From contig JAIVEQ010000010.1 in NCBI GenBank assembly GCA_023838465.1, positions 21,490 through 85,489 on the forward strand: a stretch of DNA of 64,000 nt. The letters run 5' to 3'. The notes beneath the pieces were generated by a model. It did no database searches and was not told where the DNA came from. It saw only the letters and a program-made list of their open reading frames with translations. The stretch is from Candidatus Thiodiazotropha sp. (lineage in GTDB: Bacteria; Pseudomonadota; Gammaproteobacteria; Chromatiales; Chromatiaceae). Below are positions 9,706-20,366 of the stretch, one piece after another (position 1 is the stretch's first letter; each line of letters starts with the position of its first letter). The translations under genes and the position numbers were made by a program.

Positions 9706-10689
9706 TCAATGACAACACTTTTTCTTGCCCTGACTTTCAAGCAAAAAACAGCCGCTTGGCACATCCGGTTTATAACCGAAATCACGGTCAGAAACATCAA
9801 GAGCACAATGATCCTCGAGCATTTTAAGCAACGGTATGCCGGCCGTCTCGTTCTGAACATCCTCACAAGCTTCAATACACTGCATACATTGAGTGCAGGT
9901 AAACATGCGACGCTTAATACTGCGAGGCTTCAAACGCATAGGGCAGGCGTGTTCACATGAATTGTCACAGCTGATACAAGCCTTCGCCCGCTTGCGGTCA
10001 TAGGCAACCACCATTGCCTTTTTATTCCCCATCCAGACCAGACTCTGGAATAGCCCCAGTGCACAACCGAAACGACAGAATAGGTGGCGGGCAAAGGTGA
10101 ATTCAATCATTAATAGCATGGTTGCCACACTGATAAAGATGGTCTGATTTCTAGTCAGGCTCCCATTGAAAAGATTCCCATAAATCTCTTTCGGTGGCAG
10201 GAGATAGGTCAACAACGCCACTGCCCAGAGAAATGAGAAGAAGAGCACCGCAGCCAGGGTGACTAACCACCATTTCCTGTCCGGTTCAATGTGGGTGCCA
10301 TCCAGCTGGTTTTCAGGTAACCGATCTTTGTCCCACATCGTCACCTTTCCTGATGCGCGGCGCATCAGGGCATTAATCATCTCTACTACAGAGAAATGTG
10401 GACAGAGCCAACCACAGTAGAGCCGTCCCCATTTCCAAGTGATATAGAGGCCACCAGCCAGTACCAATGCAAGGGGAAGAAAGAAGCGAAACAACATATT
10501 CAGGCCCATCTCCATCGCCCCGATGGTGCCTTGCTGAAAGGCTTCCATACCCAGTGTCCAGGGAAAGCCGAATAAAATGAAATGATTTAGGTTTAGATCG
10601 AAGCGGAATATATTCAGGGGGGGCGCAAGAATAAACAGCAGAAAAAAACCGCTTCGCCATGCCAGCCGCTTATTTTGTACCTGGTTCAA
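9706..10689 (-). CDS. NapH/CcoG-like membrane polyferredoxin
   Basis: 327 residues. Four or five membrane segments lie in the first 215 residues, with the family motif GRLYCGWLCP (about 88-97) and a second FCRFGC motif (about 205-210). Two 4Fe-4S clusters follow: CISCDNSCEHACP (about 237) and CTQCMQCIEACE (about 262). This is the layout of NapH, MauN and CcoG/RdxA proteins, which move electrons between quinol and periplasmic or metal-reducing partners. The chain ends with Lys-Lys-Lys-Cys-Cys-His, a possible extra metal site. No nap, ccoNOP or mau genes are nearby, so the partner is unknown. Confidence 0.8.
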   Translation of the reverse strand: MNQVQNKRLAWRSGFFLLFILAPPLNIFRFDLNLNHFILFGFPWTLGMEAFQQGTIGAMEMGLNMLFRFFLPLALVLAGGLYITWKWGRLYCGWLCPHFSVVEMINALMRRASGKVTMWDKDRLPENQLDGTHIEPDRKWWLVTLAAVLFFSFLWAVALLTYLLPPKEIYGNLFNGSLTRNQTIFISVATMLLMIEFTFARHLFCRFGCALGLFQSLVWMGNKKAMVVAYDRKRAKACISCDNSCEHACPMRLKPRSIKRRMFTCTQCMQCIEACEDVQNETAGIPLLKMLEDHCALDVSDRDFGYKPDVPSGCFLLESQGKKKCCH

Positions 10690-11067
10690 GTAGTCGCCTC
10701 TGAATAATAGTGCACGAATAGACTAGCGTTTTATAGCCTTAAAAAAATCAGTATAGGAAAAAAGCAACATTCCGCCGTACTGAAGACCACTGACTATCTG
10801 CTAACCAGGGCCTGCTAACATTAATGCGCTGATTCGATGGATTGCTAGACTGTCATTTCACAGAGCGATATAACTGCAGGATATGACATATATCAAAAAA
10901 TCCCTTTAGGATTTTGTGGATGTTGAGAATTTCAGTGTGATAGAGAATAGCATTTGATACCACACAGGGTACATAGAATAAACAGGGATGCCACTTCTGC
11001 AAGCTAATACGAAAAGATATTCTACCAATGAATTATTACACGACCACGGCAAGAGAGGTTCAATAGA
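10690..11067. other. Intergenic region with weak FNR-like palindrome
   Basis: This 378-base gap separates two divergent genes and must hold both promoters. The only motif I can point to is ATGACATATATCAA at 10883-10896, 8 of 10 fixed positions of the FNR/ANR consensus TTGAT-N4-ATCAA. No ORF or RNA gene is apparent. Confidence 0.3.
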
Positions 11068-11310
11068 ATGGATATTCAGTTACTTACCAAGTTTTTTATG
11101 TGGTGCACTGTACTAAATGGCGGCCTACTATTTCTCTGGACAGTATTCACAATGTTCACACCGGATTTGGTCTACCGACTACAAAACAATTGGTATCCCA
11201 TTCCCAGAGAGACATTCAATGTCATTATTTATTCGTTCCTTGGGCTGTTCAAAATCTTTTTTATTGTTTTCAATGTCGTTCCATATGTCGCTCTACTTAT
11301 CATCATATAA
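11068..11310 (+). CDS. DUF6868-type small membrane protein
   Basis: 80 residues with two hydrophobic segments (about 8-30 and 52-78). The pattern resembles the small DUF6868 family: WCTVLNGGLL near the start, a VYRL segment followed by an aromatic patch, then a second helix with NVVPY. The ATG follows GAGAGG at a usable distance. Function unknown. It is flanked by a divergent polyferredoxin gene and a convergent regulator gene. Confidence 0.65.
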   Translation: MDIQLLTKFFMWCTVLNGGLLFLWTVFTMFTPDLVYRLQNNWYPIPRETFNVIIYSFLGLFKIFFIVFNVVPYVALLIII

Positions 11311-11421
11311 CGTATCAAGCACATAATGATTCAAACACTTAATACAATTCGGAGTGAATGCATTCAGTAGTCATAATGACTTAAATCATCATCTATTTTC
11401 ATTGTACATGAACGCTCTTAA

Positions 11422-12333
11422 TCAGTTTTTTACAACGCCATTTTCAAGAACCATTTCGTCCAGTAGTTTAATGAAGAACTGCTGAAACCGCCGTAGGTAT
11501 TTGTCCTTATGATAGGCAACCCAAGTTGTCTCCCAGGGCAGCAAAGTGCTTAAATCACGTAATACTAAATCCTTATCCTGTTCAGACGAATAAGCCATAC
11601 AGGCAATCAATCCAACACCCAGGCCTTCACGTACATAGGTCTTGATCACGTCGGTATCCGCAGCGGTCAGGACGACTTCAGGTTTCAGTCCGGTACGGGC
11701 GAAACTTGACTGCATGCGACTGGCGCCGGTAAAACCAAATGTGTACGTAATCATTGGATATTCGCAAAGGCACTCCAATGAGAGCGGCTTATGTTTGAGT
11801 ATCGGATGCCCTTTGAGTGCTATAAGACTCCGATTCCAACGGTAGCAGGGGATGGCTGTCAAGGAGGAGTGAAGGCCCAACTCTTCGGTACAGATCGAGA
11901 AATCGACATGATCAGTCAGCGCCATCTCCACAAGCTGCCTTGGGGTACCCTGGTGGATCTGCAAACTGACTGAAGGATAGCTTTGACGAAACGCCCGAAT
12001 GACCGGTGGCAAGACATAACGTGCCTGGGTGTGAGTGGTACCGATCCGCAAAACACCGCTCTCCTCCTCTACATGATCACGTCCAATGGAGAGGATATTT
12101 TCCCGAATAGCCAGTGCCTGCCGAGCATAGTTGAGCACAGACTCACCTGATGCAGTGAGCGCAATCAGCCGTTTACCCTTACGCACAAAGAGTTGGGTAC
12201 CCAGTTCTTTCTCCAATCCCGCCAGGTGTTGCGACACCGCAGACTGCACCAGGCAAAGCTTCTCTGCTGCCTCAGTCACGTTAAAACCCGACTCTGCCAA
12301 AGTCACGAATGAAGTAAGCTGCCTAAGCTCCAT
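11422..12333 (-). CDS. LysR-family regulator, CysB/Cbl type
   Basis: 303 residues: an N-terminal winged helix-turn-helix (about 1-60, MELRQLTSFVTLAESGFNVT opening) and an effector-binding domain with the HTQARYVLP and TADTDVIKTYV-like stretches typical of CysB and Cbl. These regulators respond to O- or N-acetylserine, sulfate or APS and activate sulfur assimilation genes. It is transcribed divergently from cysJIH, the expected place for such a regulator. I cannot separate CysB from Cbl by sequence reading alone, so no symbol is given. Confidence 0.88.
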   Translation of the reverse strand: MELRQLTSFVTLAESGFNVTEAAEKLCLVQSAVSQHLAGLEKELGTQLFVRKGKRLIALTASGESVLNYARQALAIRENILSIGRDHVEEESGVLRIGTTHTQARYVLPPVIRAFRQSYPSVSLQIHQGTPRQLVEMALTDHVDFSICTEELGLHSSLTAIPCYRWNRSLIALKGHPILKHKPLSLECLCEYPMITYTFGFTGASRMQSSFARTGLKPEVVLTAADTDVIKTYVREGLGVGLIACMAYSSEQDKDLVLRDLSTLLPWETTWVAYHKDKYLRRFQQFFIKLLDEMVLENGVVKN

Positions 12334-12443
12334 ATCTCATTTTTTGATAACTAATCAATATTAATAACTTCACAAGATATATGCAGTTGGGCATTAATAC
12401 TACCCAATTACATCTATTTTTAAGCTCTGATGAGTGTCGAAAC

Positions 12444-14228
12444 ATGACTAACACTGCACAAACCGTTGAAATCAAACATCACAATACGTTGAGTAGCTTT
12501 CAGATTTCACGCCTTAAAGAGGCTGTTGATGGACTGACCGATGAACAGATCAGCTGGGCTAGCGGTTACCTCGCCGGATTGCGTGAAGAGGTTTCGATGC
12601 CACCTCAAACGAATACTTTACCGGAAGTGACCATTCTCTATGCTTCACAAGGTGGCAATGCTCGCAACGTTGCAGAAGGATTGGCCACATCAGTATCAAG
12701 TCAGGGTTTAATACCCCGTCTGATCTCAGTTGCGGACTACAGACCCCGAGAGCTCAACAAGGAGAAACTCCTGATTGTTGTGATCAGCACTCAGGGTGAA
12801 GGTGAGCCCCCGGAAAATGCACGTGCACTCTTCAACTATCTTAATGGCAAAAAACCACCAAAGATCGTGGGCCTGAAATACGCCATTTTTGGACTGGGTG
12901 ATTCCAGCTACGAGCAGTTCTGCCAGGCTGCAAAGGAGCTTGATCAACAGCTCAGTCGGCTGGGTGCTGTGTCAGCAATTGAGCGGATAGATGCAGATAT
13001 CGATTTCCAAACCCAAACCGGAGATTGGTACAAACAGATTGCAGCACTCGCTGGATCAAATTTACCCACTGAGCAGGCCAGGATTATTTCGTTACCGCGT
13101 CATGTACCTGTGGCTAATCGTTATCACCGAAATTATCCTTATTCTGCCGAGGTGTTGGAAAACCGTCCAATCACTACCTTGGATGCTGTTGCAAAAATCC
13201 ACCATCTTGCACTAGAGGTCGACGCCAACTTGCTTACCTATAAACCTGGTGATGCATTAGGTGTACTGTTAAGAAACGACCCGCTATTGGTGAGTGAAAT
13301 CCTATCTTTGAGTGGCCTGTCAGGGGAGCACTCCGTCAACTTTCAGGAAGAGCCAACCTCTCTGACAGAGGCACTGACCGACAAACTGGAACTCACACAG
13401 CTACATCCATCGGTTGTGACTAAATGGGCATCCTTAGCCGCCAATGCAAAACTGGATGACATAATCAGCAACCGTGATGAATTACGTCTGTTTGCAAGCC
13501 AGCACCAGTTTATCGACCTTCTACTTAGCTATCCCGTACAGATTGATGCAGCCGGTCTGATTAACTTACTTCACCCCATTCAGCCACGTTTCTACTCCAT
13601 ATCATCCAGTCAGGCGGTCTATGATAATGAAATCCATCTGACTGTATCCACACTGCATTACCATGCACGTGGACGTGACTATCTTGGTGGGGCATCGGGC
13701 CATCTTACCCAGCGTACCGGCGAAGGTGACACCTTGTCGATCTATGTCGCAGAAAACTCCGGTTTCAGACTACCTAAGGACGACCAAACACCCATCATCA
13801 TGATCGGTGCCGGTACCGGCATCGCCCCTTATCGCGCCTTTTTACAGGAGCGGGAGGTACAGGGCAGCAAGGGACAAAACTGGTTGGTATTTGGAAACCG
13901 GCACTTCCATCGTGACTTCCTCTATCAGACCGACTGGCTTAAATACCGTAAACATGGGGTACTGAACAAAGTCAGCGTCACTTTTTCCCGTGATAGTGCA
14001 CAGCGCCACTATGTACAGGATCAATTGCTGGCAGAGGGCGCGGAACTCTACCGTTGGCTACAAGATGGCGCTCATCTCTATGTCTGTGGCGGGATTGCGA
14101 TGGAAAAGGCTGTCTGCCACACACTGCAGACCATCGCACACGCACAGGGCGGACTGGCACCCACTGCCACCCATGATTTCATTGAGGAACTGCGCTCCCA
14201 GGGCCGATACCAGAGAGATGTCTACTAA
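12444..14228 (+). CDS. cysJ: Sulfite reductase [NADPH] flavoprotein alpha subunit
   Basis: 594 residues from the ATG at 12444 (E. coli CysJ has 599); an upstream in-frame ATG at 12381 adds 21 residues with no family match. Domains: N-terminal extension (LTDEQISWASGYLAG), flavodoxin/FMN domain (about 65-205, YASQGGNARNVAEG and STQGEGEPPENA), FAD-binding domain with RFYSISSS (about 390) and NADP-binding domain with GAGTGIAPYRAF (about 456). It ends in an aromatic residue (Tyr), as is usual. It feeds electrons from NADPH to CysI. Its stop overlaps the cysI start (TAATG), so translation is coupled. Confidence 0.97.
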   Translation: MTNTAQTVEIKHHNTLSSFQISRLKEAVDGLTDEQISWASGYLAGLREEVSMPPQTNTLPEVTILYASQGGNARNVAEGLATSVSSQGLIPRLISVADYRPRELNKEKLLIVVISTQGEGEPPENARALFNYLNGKKPPKIVGLKYAIFGLGDSSYEQFCQAAKELDQQLSRLGAVSAIERIDADIDFQTQTGDWYKQIAALAGSNLPTEQARIISLPRHVPVANRYHRNYPYSAEVLENRPITTLDAVAKIHHLALEVDANLLTYKPGDALGVLLRNDPLLVSEILSLSGLSGEHSVNFQEEPTSLTEALTDKLELTQLHPSVVTKWASLAANAKLDDIISNRDELRLFASQHQFIDLLLSYPVQIDAAGLINLLHPIQPRFYSISSSQAVYDNEIHLTVSTLHYHARGRDYLGGASGHLTQRTGEGDTLSIYVAENSGFRLPKDDQTPIIMIGAGTGIAPYRAFLQEREVQGSKGQNWLVFGNRHFHRDFLYQTDWLKYRKHGVLNKVSVTFSRDSAQRHYVQDQLLAEGAELYRWLQDGAHLYVCGGIAMEKAVCHTLQTIAHAQGGLAPTATHDFIEELRSQGRYQRDVY

Positions 14229-15916
14229 TGGATAATAAAACCAACCCAAATGAGCTAATCAAGGCCAACAGTCGTTTTCTGCGTGGCACTCTCAAACAGA
14301 GTATGGATGACCCGCTGACAGGTGCCCTTGCCGCAGATGATGCACAGATCAGCAAGTTTCACGGCTTTTATGAACAGGACGATCGTGACCAACGTCTGCA
14401 ACGAACAGAGCACTTCCTCGAACCCTACTACAGCTTCATGCTACGTGCCCGCCTGCCCGGCGGCGTCTGCACACCAAAACAGTGGCTGGCCATCGATTAT
14501 GTTGGGCGTGAGTTGGGTAATGGCTCCATCCGTCTTACAACACGCCAGACTTTTCAGTATCACGGGATTCTAAAGAAGCATCTGAAATCGCTGATTAAAC
14601 GCATCAATCAGGCCATGATCGATTCCATTGGTGGTTGCGGTGATGTCAATCGTAATGTTCTATGCAACCCAAATCCGGAGTGCTCAGCACTGCATGCAGC
14701 GGTCTATGGCTGGGCACGATGCATCAGTGAACACCTACTTCCCAAGACCAACGCCTACCATGAAATATGGTTGGACGGTAAGCCGGTTACCGGTAGCGAG
14801 TCTGAACCGATTTATGGCAATACCTATCTTCCACGCAAGTTCAAAACCGCCGTGGCCATTCCGCCACACAATGATGTAGACGTCTATACCAACGATCTTG
14901 GATTTATTGCCATCGTAGAGAATGGTCGACTTGAAGGATTCAATGTCCTGGCAGGTGGGGGTATGGGTACAACCCATGATGATCCGACCACTTATCCACG
15001 CCTGGCTGATGAGCTAGGTTTCATCGCACCAGAAGATACATTGACTGTTGCAGAAGCAATCGTAACCATCCAACGGGATTTCGGTAATCGTATCAGTCGT
15101 CGACATGCTCGCCTTAAATACACCATTGAACGCATGGGACTCGACGAGTTTGTAACTCAAGTAGAGACACGCTCGGGTGTTGAATTCAAATCAGTTCGTC
15201 CTGTTCAATTTGACACACATGGTGATCGCTATGGCTGGGTAGAGAATCCTGATCACACATGGCATCTTACTCTCTACATAGAAAATGGCCGTATAGAAGA
15301 TCGTCCAGATGTTAAACTGTTACAAGGTTTGCGCAGGATTGCTGAGATTCACCAAGGGGATTTTCGGATAACACCCAATCAAAATCTGGTGGTTGCCAAT
15401 ATATCGAAAGATCAGAAAAATGTTATCGAGGCAATTGCTCACCAGCATTCGCTTTTAGCAAACACCTATCATCCAACCCGATTGGCAAGCATCGCTTGTG
15501 TCGCGTTACCGACCTGTCCTCAAGCGATGGCTGAAGCCGAGCGCTACTTTCCTGATCTACTCAGTAAAGTTGAACTGCTTGCTGAAAAATACGCAATCGA
15601 AGACAGCCCGATCGTGATTCGCATGACCGGTTGCCCTAACGGTTGTGCCAGACCCTATGTGGCAGAGATTGGTCTTATTGGGAAAGGCCCCGGACGTTAC
15701 AACCTTCATTTAGGTGGTGATGGCCGCGGCTTGCGATTGAATCGGCTCTACCGAAAAAATCTCAATGAGACAGATCTGCTAAACACCCTCGATAAACTGC
15801 TTCAACAATATGCTGCCAATCGCAATCCTGAAGAGCGATTTGGGGATTATGTAGTCCGTAGCAAACGGGTAAACCTGAGCACGACCTCTGTGGAGGACCA
15901 CCATGAAACCGTTTGA
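14228..15916 (+). CDS. cysI: Sulfite reductase [NADPH] hemoprotein beta subunit
   Basis: 562 residues (E. coli 570). It reduces sulfite to sulfide by six electrons on a sirohaem coupled to a 4Fe-4S cluster. The two cluster-binding motifs are present: CVALPTC and [12 protein letters not shown] (about residues 427-480). The ferredoxin-like half-domains with [12 protein letters not shown] (about 97-108) and [10 protein letters not shown] are also present. It partners CysJ, with which it overlaps by one base, and its 3' end overlaps cysH by 14 bases. Confidence 0.97.
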   Translation: MDNKTNPNELIKANSRFLRGTLKQSMDDPLTGALAADDAQISKFHGFYEQDDRDQRLQRTEHFLEPYYSFMLRARLPGGVCTPKQWLAIDYVGRELGNGSIRLTTRQTFQYHGILKKHLKSLIKRINQAMIDSIGGCGDVNRNVLCNPNPECSALHAAVYGWARCISEHLLPKTNAYHEIWLDGKPVTGSESEPIYGNTYLPRKFKTAVAIPPHNDVDVYTNDLGFIAIVENGRLEGFNVLAGGGMGTTHDDPTTYPRLADELGFIAPEDTLTVAEAIVTIQRDFGNRISRRHARLKYTIERMGLDEFVTQVETRSGVEFKSVRPVQFDTHGDRYGWVENPDHTWHLTLYIENGRIEDRPDVKLLQGLRRIAEIHQGDFRITPNQNLVVANISKDQKNVIEAIAHQHSLLANTYHPTRLASIACVALPTCPQAMAEAERYFPDLLSKVELLAEKYAIEDSPIVIRMTGCPNGCARPYVAEIGLIGKGPGRYNLHLGGDGRGLRLNRLYRKNLNETDLLNTLDKLLQQYAANRNPEERFGDYVVRSKRVNLSTTSVEDHHETV

Positions 15917-16625
15917 ACAAGATCCTTCACTGTTGTTTGAAGATGAGAAAAATCGAGACCGTTTGAATCAAAACCTCGAGGTTATGAGCGCTGAGCAGCG
16001 TATCGAGTGGGCACTGCACTATCTACCCGGTAACCATATCCTGACATCCAGTTTTGGCATTCAGGGAGCACTGATGCTTCACCTGGTCACACGTATCGCA
16101 TCGGATATACCTGTCATCCTGATAGATACCGGCTATCTTTTCCCTGAGACCTACCAGTTTATCGATCAGTTGACAGATCGTCTTGATTTAAATCTGCATG
16201 TCTATCGTGGCGAGCAATCGTCTGCATGGCAAGAGAGCCGGTATGGACAGTTATGGACACAGGGTATATCAGGGATCGAGCACTACAACCAAATCAATAA
16301 AGTGGAACCCCTACAACGCGCGCTTAAAGCGCGCGACACCGGATGCTGGTTTACGGGTCTGCGTCGGCAACAATCGGCCAGTCGATCAACGCTTCCCGTG
16401 GTAAAAATTCAGGGTGGCCGCTATAAAATACATCCGGTCATCGACTGGAATAGACGTGAAGTCCATCGTTATCTTCAGCAGCACCGATTACCTTATCACC
16501 CACTTTGGAAAAAAGGTTATGTCTCTGTTGGTGATACCCATACCTCCCATCCCATACAACCTGGAATGAGTGAGGAGGAGACACGCTTTTTTGGATTAAA
16601 GCGTGAGTGCGGTATTCACGAATAG
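15903..16625 (+). CDS. cysH: Phosphoadenosine phosphosulfate (PAPS) reductase
   Basis: 240 residues (E. coli 244). Reduces PAPS to sulfite with thioredoxin or glutaredoxin. The N-terminal ATP-pyrophosphatase-like fold shows [14 protein letters not shown] (about 47-60). The catalytic C-terminal motif is KRECGIHE. The two Cys-Cys motifs that bind a 4Fe-4S cluster in APS reductases are absent; only a single Cys occurs before WFTGLRR. So the enzyme should use PAPS, which agrees with cysC immediately downstream. It overlaps cysI by 14 bases in the same operon. Confidence 0.95.
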   Translation: MKPFEQDPSLLFEDEKNRDRLNQNLEVMSAEQRIEWALHYLPGNHILTSSFGIQGALMLHLVTRIASDIPVILIDTGYLFPETYQFIDQLTDRLDLNLHVYRGEQSSAWQESRYGQLWTQGISGIEHYNQINKVEPLQRALKARDTGCWFTGLRRQQSASRSTLPVVKIQGGRYKIHPVIDWNRREVHRYLQQHRLPYHPLWKKGYVSVGDTHTSHPIQPGMSEEETRFFGLKRECGIHE

Positions 16626-16741
16626 TATCAATATATAAACGATGAGATGAACTGATTTAGACGATCAACAATCCTCCGCGACAGAGCCTTGTTATGTTCC
16701 TTCATTCTAACTTTAACTAATCATTTTTTAGGATTTTAATC

Positions 16742-17368
16742 ATGAGCAATCACATTATTTGGCACTCACACCCGGTCGATCAGGAGACCCGTTCAGTACA
16801 AAAATCTCAACGTCCACTGGTGATCTGGTTTACCGGTTTAAGTGCATCAGGAAAATCAACCATAGCCGGTGCACTTGAACAGATTCTTACTTCACAGGGC
16901 TATCACACCTACCTATTGGATGGAGACAATGTACGTCACGGTCTCTGTAATGATCTTTCGTTCAGTAATAGCGACCGTCAGGAGAATATCCGTCGTGTCG
17001 GTGAGGTGGCAAAATTAATGACTGATGCCGGTCTGATTACCCTGGCTGCATTTATCTCACCATTTCAAGCAGACAGACGGCTGGCACGAAAAATTCTACC
17101 TGAAGGTCAATTCATAGAAGTGTTTGTTGATGCCCCTTTGGACGTATGTCGTGAGCGTGATCCAAAGGGACTTTATGCCAAGGCTGATCGAGGGGAGATA
17201 AAGCAGCTCACGGGTATCGACAGCCCCTATGAAATACCGGAAAAGCCTGAAGTTCATATCCATGCTGAGCAGCTATCTGTAGCACAAGCAGTAAACCAAC
17301 TGCTTGCCTATCTACATGAAACAGAGGTACTTCATTCCGGTTACGAACCTATCGCAATTGAAGCCTGA
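16742..17368 (+). CDS. cysC: Adenylylsulfate (APS) kinase
   Basis: 208 residues (E. coli 201), the full-length enzyme making PAPS for CysH. Walker A GLSASGKST (about 33-41), [10 protein letters not shown] (about 61-70), RQENIRRVGE (about 80) and the lid segment RDPKGLYAKA (about 139) are all present. AGGA lies about 8 bases before the ATG. It follows cysH by 116 bases, so it may be read from the cysJIH promoter. It shares many motifs with the partial cysC at 1-315 but differs in sequence, so the genome holds two APS kinases. Confidence 0.96.
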   Translation: MSNHIIWHSHPVDQETRSVQKSQRPLVIWFTGLSASGKSTIAGALEQILTSQGYHTYLLDGDNVRHGLCNDLSFSNSDRQENIRRVGEVAKLMTDAGLITLAAFISPFQADRRLARKILPEGQFIEVFVDAPLDVCRERDPKGLYAKADRGEIKQLTGIDSPYEIPEKPEVHIHAEQLSVAQAVNQLLAYLHETEVLHSGYEPIAIEA

Positions 17369-17429
17369 TGTTTATTTACAGACATACCATCATTATTCCT
17401 GTACTACACCAACATAACATCAACGTACA

Positions 17430-17714
17430 ATGACAAACTCGCCTTTAGTTGAAAAGCCCGTCAGGAGTCTTGTTAAAGCGCTCTCCTGGCGGGTAACCGG
17501 CTCGATAGACACCATCCTACTTTCCTGGCTGTTTACTGGAGACCTGACGATCGCTGCAGCCATTGGTCTTACAGAGGTCATGACCAAAATGGTTCTCTAC
17601 TATCTCCATGAACGAGCATGGAACAGGATTTCACTTGGCAGAATTACGACAGCCGATGTAAAAACCTGTCACACCACTGATGTGACTGTTATGCAGTGTA
17701 ACCAGACACAGTAG
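17430..17714 (+). CDS. DUF2061 membrane protein
   Basis: 94 residues. The core KALSWRVTGSIDTILLSWLF, then GLTEVMTKMVLYYLHERAWN (about 13-72), is the DUF2061 signature with two hydrophobic segments. DUF2061 genes often sit next to sulfate-activation genes (cysN/cysC), which fits the position 61 bases after cysC, but the function is unknown. The C-terminal tail of about 20 residues is not conserved in the parts of the family I know. Confidence 0.85.
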   Translation: MTNSPLVEKPVRSLVKALSWRVTGSIDTILLSWLFTGDLTIAAAIGLTEVMTKMVLYYLHERAWNRISLGRITTADVKTCHTTDVTVMQCNQTQ

Positions 17715-18593
17715 GGATAACACTTCAGCTGAAGATAAGACACCTGGAGCATTTTCATCTGATCGTAGTCGTACTACATATAACGTGGCATCATCCTTAC
17801 TCCTTGCCTTCGTCTATCTCTATAGAGGTTTATCTGATAGTGGGATTTTTCGACAGCCTCAACACTTGGGTTAACATAACGGCGCGTCTTTTGGGCAGTC
17901 AATTTCAACGGTTTGTTATCTGCAATTAATGATACCTGAGACTTATTGACTGAGTCATATCTAATTTTATTTAGATGGAATCTCGTAGGTTGATGCCAGT
18001 ATTTTATGTCATAGCATTTTCTGATTACCCACCCTATTCAGCCACCAAGTCTCTGAGCTGAGAATAGGGGATCAAACCAATCAATCCCACTATCTATAGA
18101 TTGCAGATACTAGTGGCATTTACTTAACTGCTAAAGATCCAATATGCGCGTCCTTATTCAACCGTGATTGGTGGGGCAGGGCCCCACCCTACACCCCGAC
18201 TATTTAGTAGGGTGAGGCTCTGCCCCACCCTAACACGCTGGAAGTTCACTCAAATCCTCGTATTAACGTTTCAGAACACCTTTAGTTAATTACTGTTTAC
18301 TACCTATGCAATAGCCGAGTTTGGTAGGAAATCAGTTAGAGTTTGTCTATGCTTTATTAAGGTTGTGCTGCAATTTTAATAGGCTACTTTGCATGCATAA
18401 CTGATGACATCTGATCGAGCTGAAATGATGAAACAGTTTTGCCTTCTTTCCGTTGGCATGTTAACTAAGACATTTCAGTAAACACTTTTCCTAAAAAGAA
18501 TGAAAAATATATGTTTGAAACAAAAATCTTATCTACATACTCTAATACTGTTTATTCGCACTATTCCAATCAACACTGCTTGCGAGTGTTCAG
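17715..18593. other. 879-base gene-free region
   Basis: No convincing ORF, tRNA or rRNA is visible on either strand. The only structured element is the REP-like palindrome at 18170-18229. The last 100 bases are AT-rich and should contain the promoter of the former ppc gene. The stretch reads like decayed intergenic DNA next to a pseudogene. Confidence 0.6.
18170..18229. repeat. REP-like palindrome, copy 1
   Basis: The left arm GGTGGGGCAGGGCCCCACCC plus TAC pairs with the right arm GTAGGGTGAGGC plus TCTGCCCCACC, 23 bp with two mismatches around a 14-base loop. A related palindrome with nearly the same arm is at 61104-61164, so this is a dispersed repeat family of this genome. Confidence 0.75.
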
Positions 18594-20089
18594 ATGAACG
18601 ACAGTTTTACAAAAGCCTGTGTCAAGCATGATAAAGCCTTGCGCAGCCGGGTACGTCTTTTTGGGGTTCTGCTTGGTGAAGTCCTACGCGAACAGGTGGG
18701 CAAGGAGACATATACCGTTGTCGAACGTCTGCGTAAAGGTTATCTAAAGCTACACGACAAACATGACGCTGCTCTCTATAACCGACTCACCCGCTTAATA
18801 GAATCTTTACAACCAGAAATCCTAAGTGCCGTGGTTAGGGCCTTTAGTATCTATTTTGTATTAGTCAATATTGCTGAAGAGGCTTTCCTTCATCGACAAC
18901 GACGCCGGATTGCCGGTAAAGGCAGTGAGCTTTGGTAAGGGTCGTTCGATCACACCTTACGGGGTTTTCGCTCCCTCGGCATCGAACCGCAACAACTGCA
19001 GAACATTCTTGATGATGCGGCCTATATCCCTGTCTTCACCGCCCACCCGACAGAATCCAAACGACTGGTGATAATGAATCTGCTTCGGCGTATCTTCGTT
19101 ACCAGCGAACTACTGGATGCACCTAAAAGCCGATTAGGACAGCGGGATTTTGCGATTAAATCTCTCAAGACTCAGATTCAGACACTGTGGAAGACAGAAG
19201 AGGTGAGAGCTGTTCGCCCCGAGGTTCGAAACGAGATTCGGCTAGGCCTGCACTACTTCCAAAGCAGCCTTTTCGAGGCCGTACCGCAGATATACCGTCG
19301 CTTACAGACCGGCATCGAACGTGTCTATGACGACTATGATGCGTACCACGGCATCCAGTTACCACCTTTCATCCGCTTCGGTTCATGGATAGGCGGCGAT
19401 CGTGATGGTAACGCCTGACGTTACACGCCTTGCTCTCAGGCTGCAACAACAGACCATCTTGCGCGAGTATATAAGACGTGTCGACGAACTGATTGCAGAA
19501 CTCACCTTTTCTGACCGCTTCTGCACACCAAACTGGGCATTTTCTGAAAGCCTGAAGGCTGACAACGAACTCTATAAAAAATTATTTATCCGCAATCCCA
19601 GAAGATTTGAGGATGAACCCTATCGTCGCAAGTTATTTATCATTCGAGAGCGCCTTGAACTGACACTCCGCCATGCTGAGTCGAAACAAAAAATCAATAA
19701 AGAGACCCAGTCCGGAAGTTATACAAATGAGATCGCCTTTCAACGGGATTTGAAACTGATCTCACATTCGCTCTTGAGCCATGGTGACGATAATGCGGCA
19801 GAGGGAGGGTTACAGGACCTGATCCATCTTGCCGAAACCTTCGGGTTCTATCTCTCCCGCCTTGACATCAGGCAGGAGTCGACACTACACACACTGGCAG
19901 TAGCAGAAATACTGCAACGCACTGGAGACACCACAGACTATCTTCAACTCAAAACCCATCAAAGAATGGAATTGCTTGATCAAGTCATTACTGAAGGAAC
20001 GACGAAACCTTTATTGATCGAAGCCCTTTCTCAGGAGACCCATGACATACTGGCGGTATTCGATCTCATTGCAGACAGTAAACAAGTGA

Positions 20090-20366
20090 GTCTTCGATCT
20101 CGTGATGTCTTTTAGGCGTCCCAGGCCTAAAAGACACTCGATCTTTGACAACCTATTAGTGCCCCGGACGGTCCTGGTCACTGACACTACGTGATCACAT
20201 CGCAAGCTCGTGACCACTCCGCCGTCAGTTCCCAAATGACTGGACGCCGTGTTCGGATGCTCGCTTTGCATCCCCTCTGGCGCAAGGCACGACGGGTCTA
20301 CAGTCTCGCCTCACGCCTACCGGGGACTAACCGCCTCGGCTTTCAGCCTTCCTTGGCGCTCAGCGA
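20090..20366 (-). mobile_element. 277-bp ORF-less insertion in ppc, HEARO / IS200-IS605-like
   Basis: Bounds come from the ppc reading frame: deleting 20090-20366 rejoins GTG-AGG-GAG-ATC in frame. One base of slip is possible, because a G occurs at both ends. It lies directly after GTGA (20086-20089) and has no target-site duplication, as expected for single-strand HUH (Y1) transposition. The GTGA end carries a perfect 11-bp hairpin, GTCTTTTAGGC (20107-20117) with GCCTAAAAGAC (20125-20135). The rest is highly structured when read on the minus strand. HEARO elements (the RNA of IscB systems) are known, as I recall, to sit next to ATGA or GTGA. It would need transposase supplied from elsewhere. 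Confidence 0.65.
20150..20360 (-). ncRNA. Structured RNA resembling a HEARO/omega-RNA
   Basis: Read on the minus strand, a long-range stem closes the domain: TTAGTCCCCGG (complement of 20320-20330) pairs with CCGGGGCACTAA (complement of 20156-20167) with one bulged C. Inside are GGATGC/GCATCC with a 7-base loop, AGGCGAGAC/GTCGTGCCT with one mismatch and one wobble, GTGGTCAC/GTGATCAC with one wobble, and a CCAGTCA/TGACGG stem with a bulge. Multi-stem folds closed like this, at one end of an IS605-type element with the guide side facing flanking DNA, fit IscB omega-RNA. The family name rests on layout and memory, not a covariance search. Alternative: another structured insertion RNA. Confidence 0.5.
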
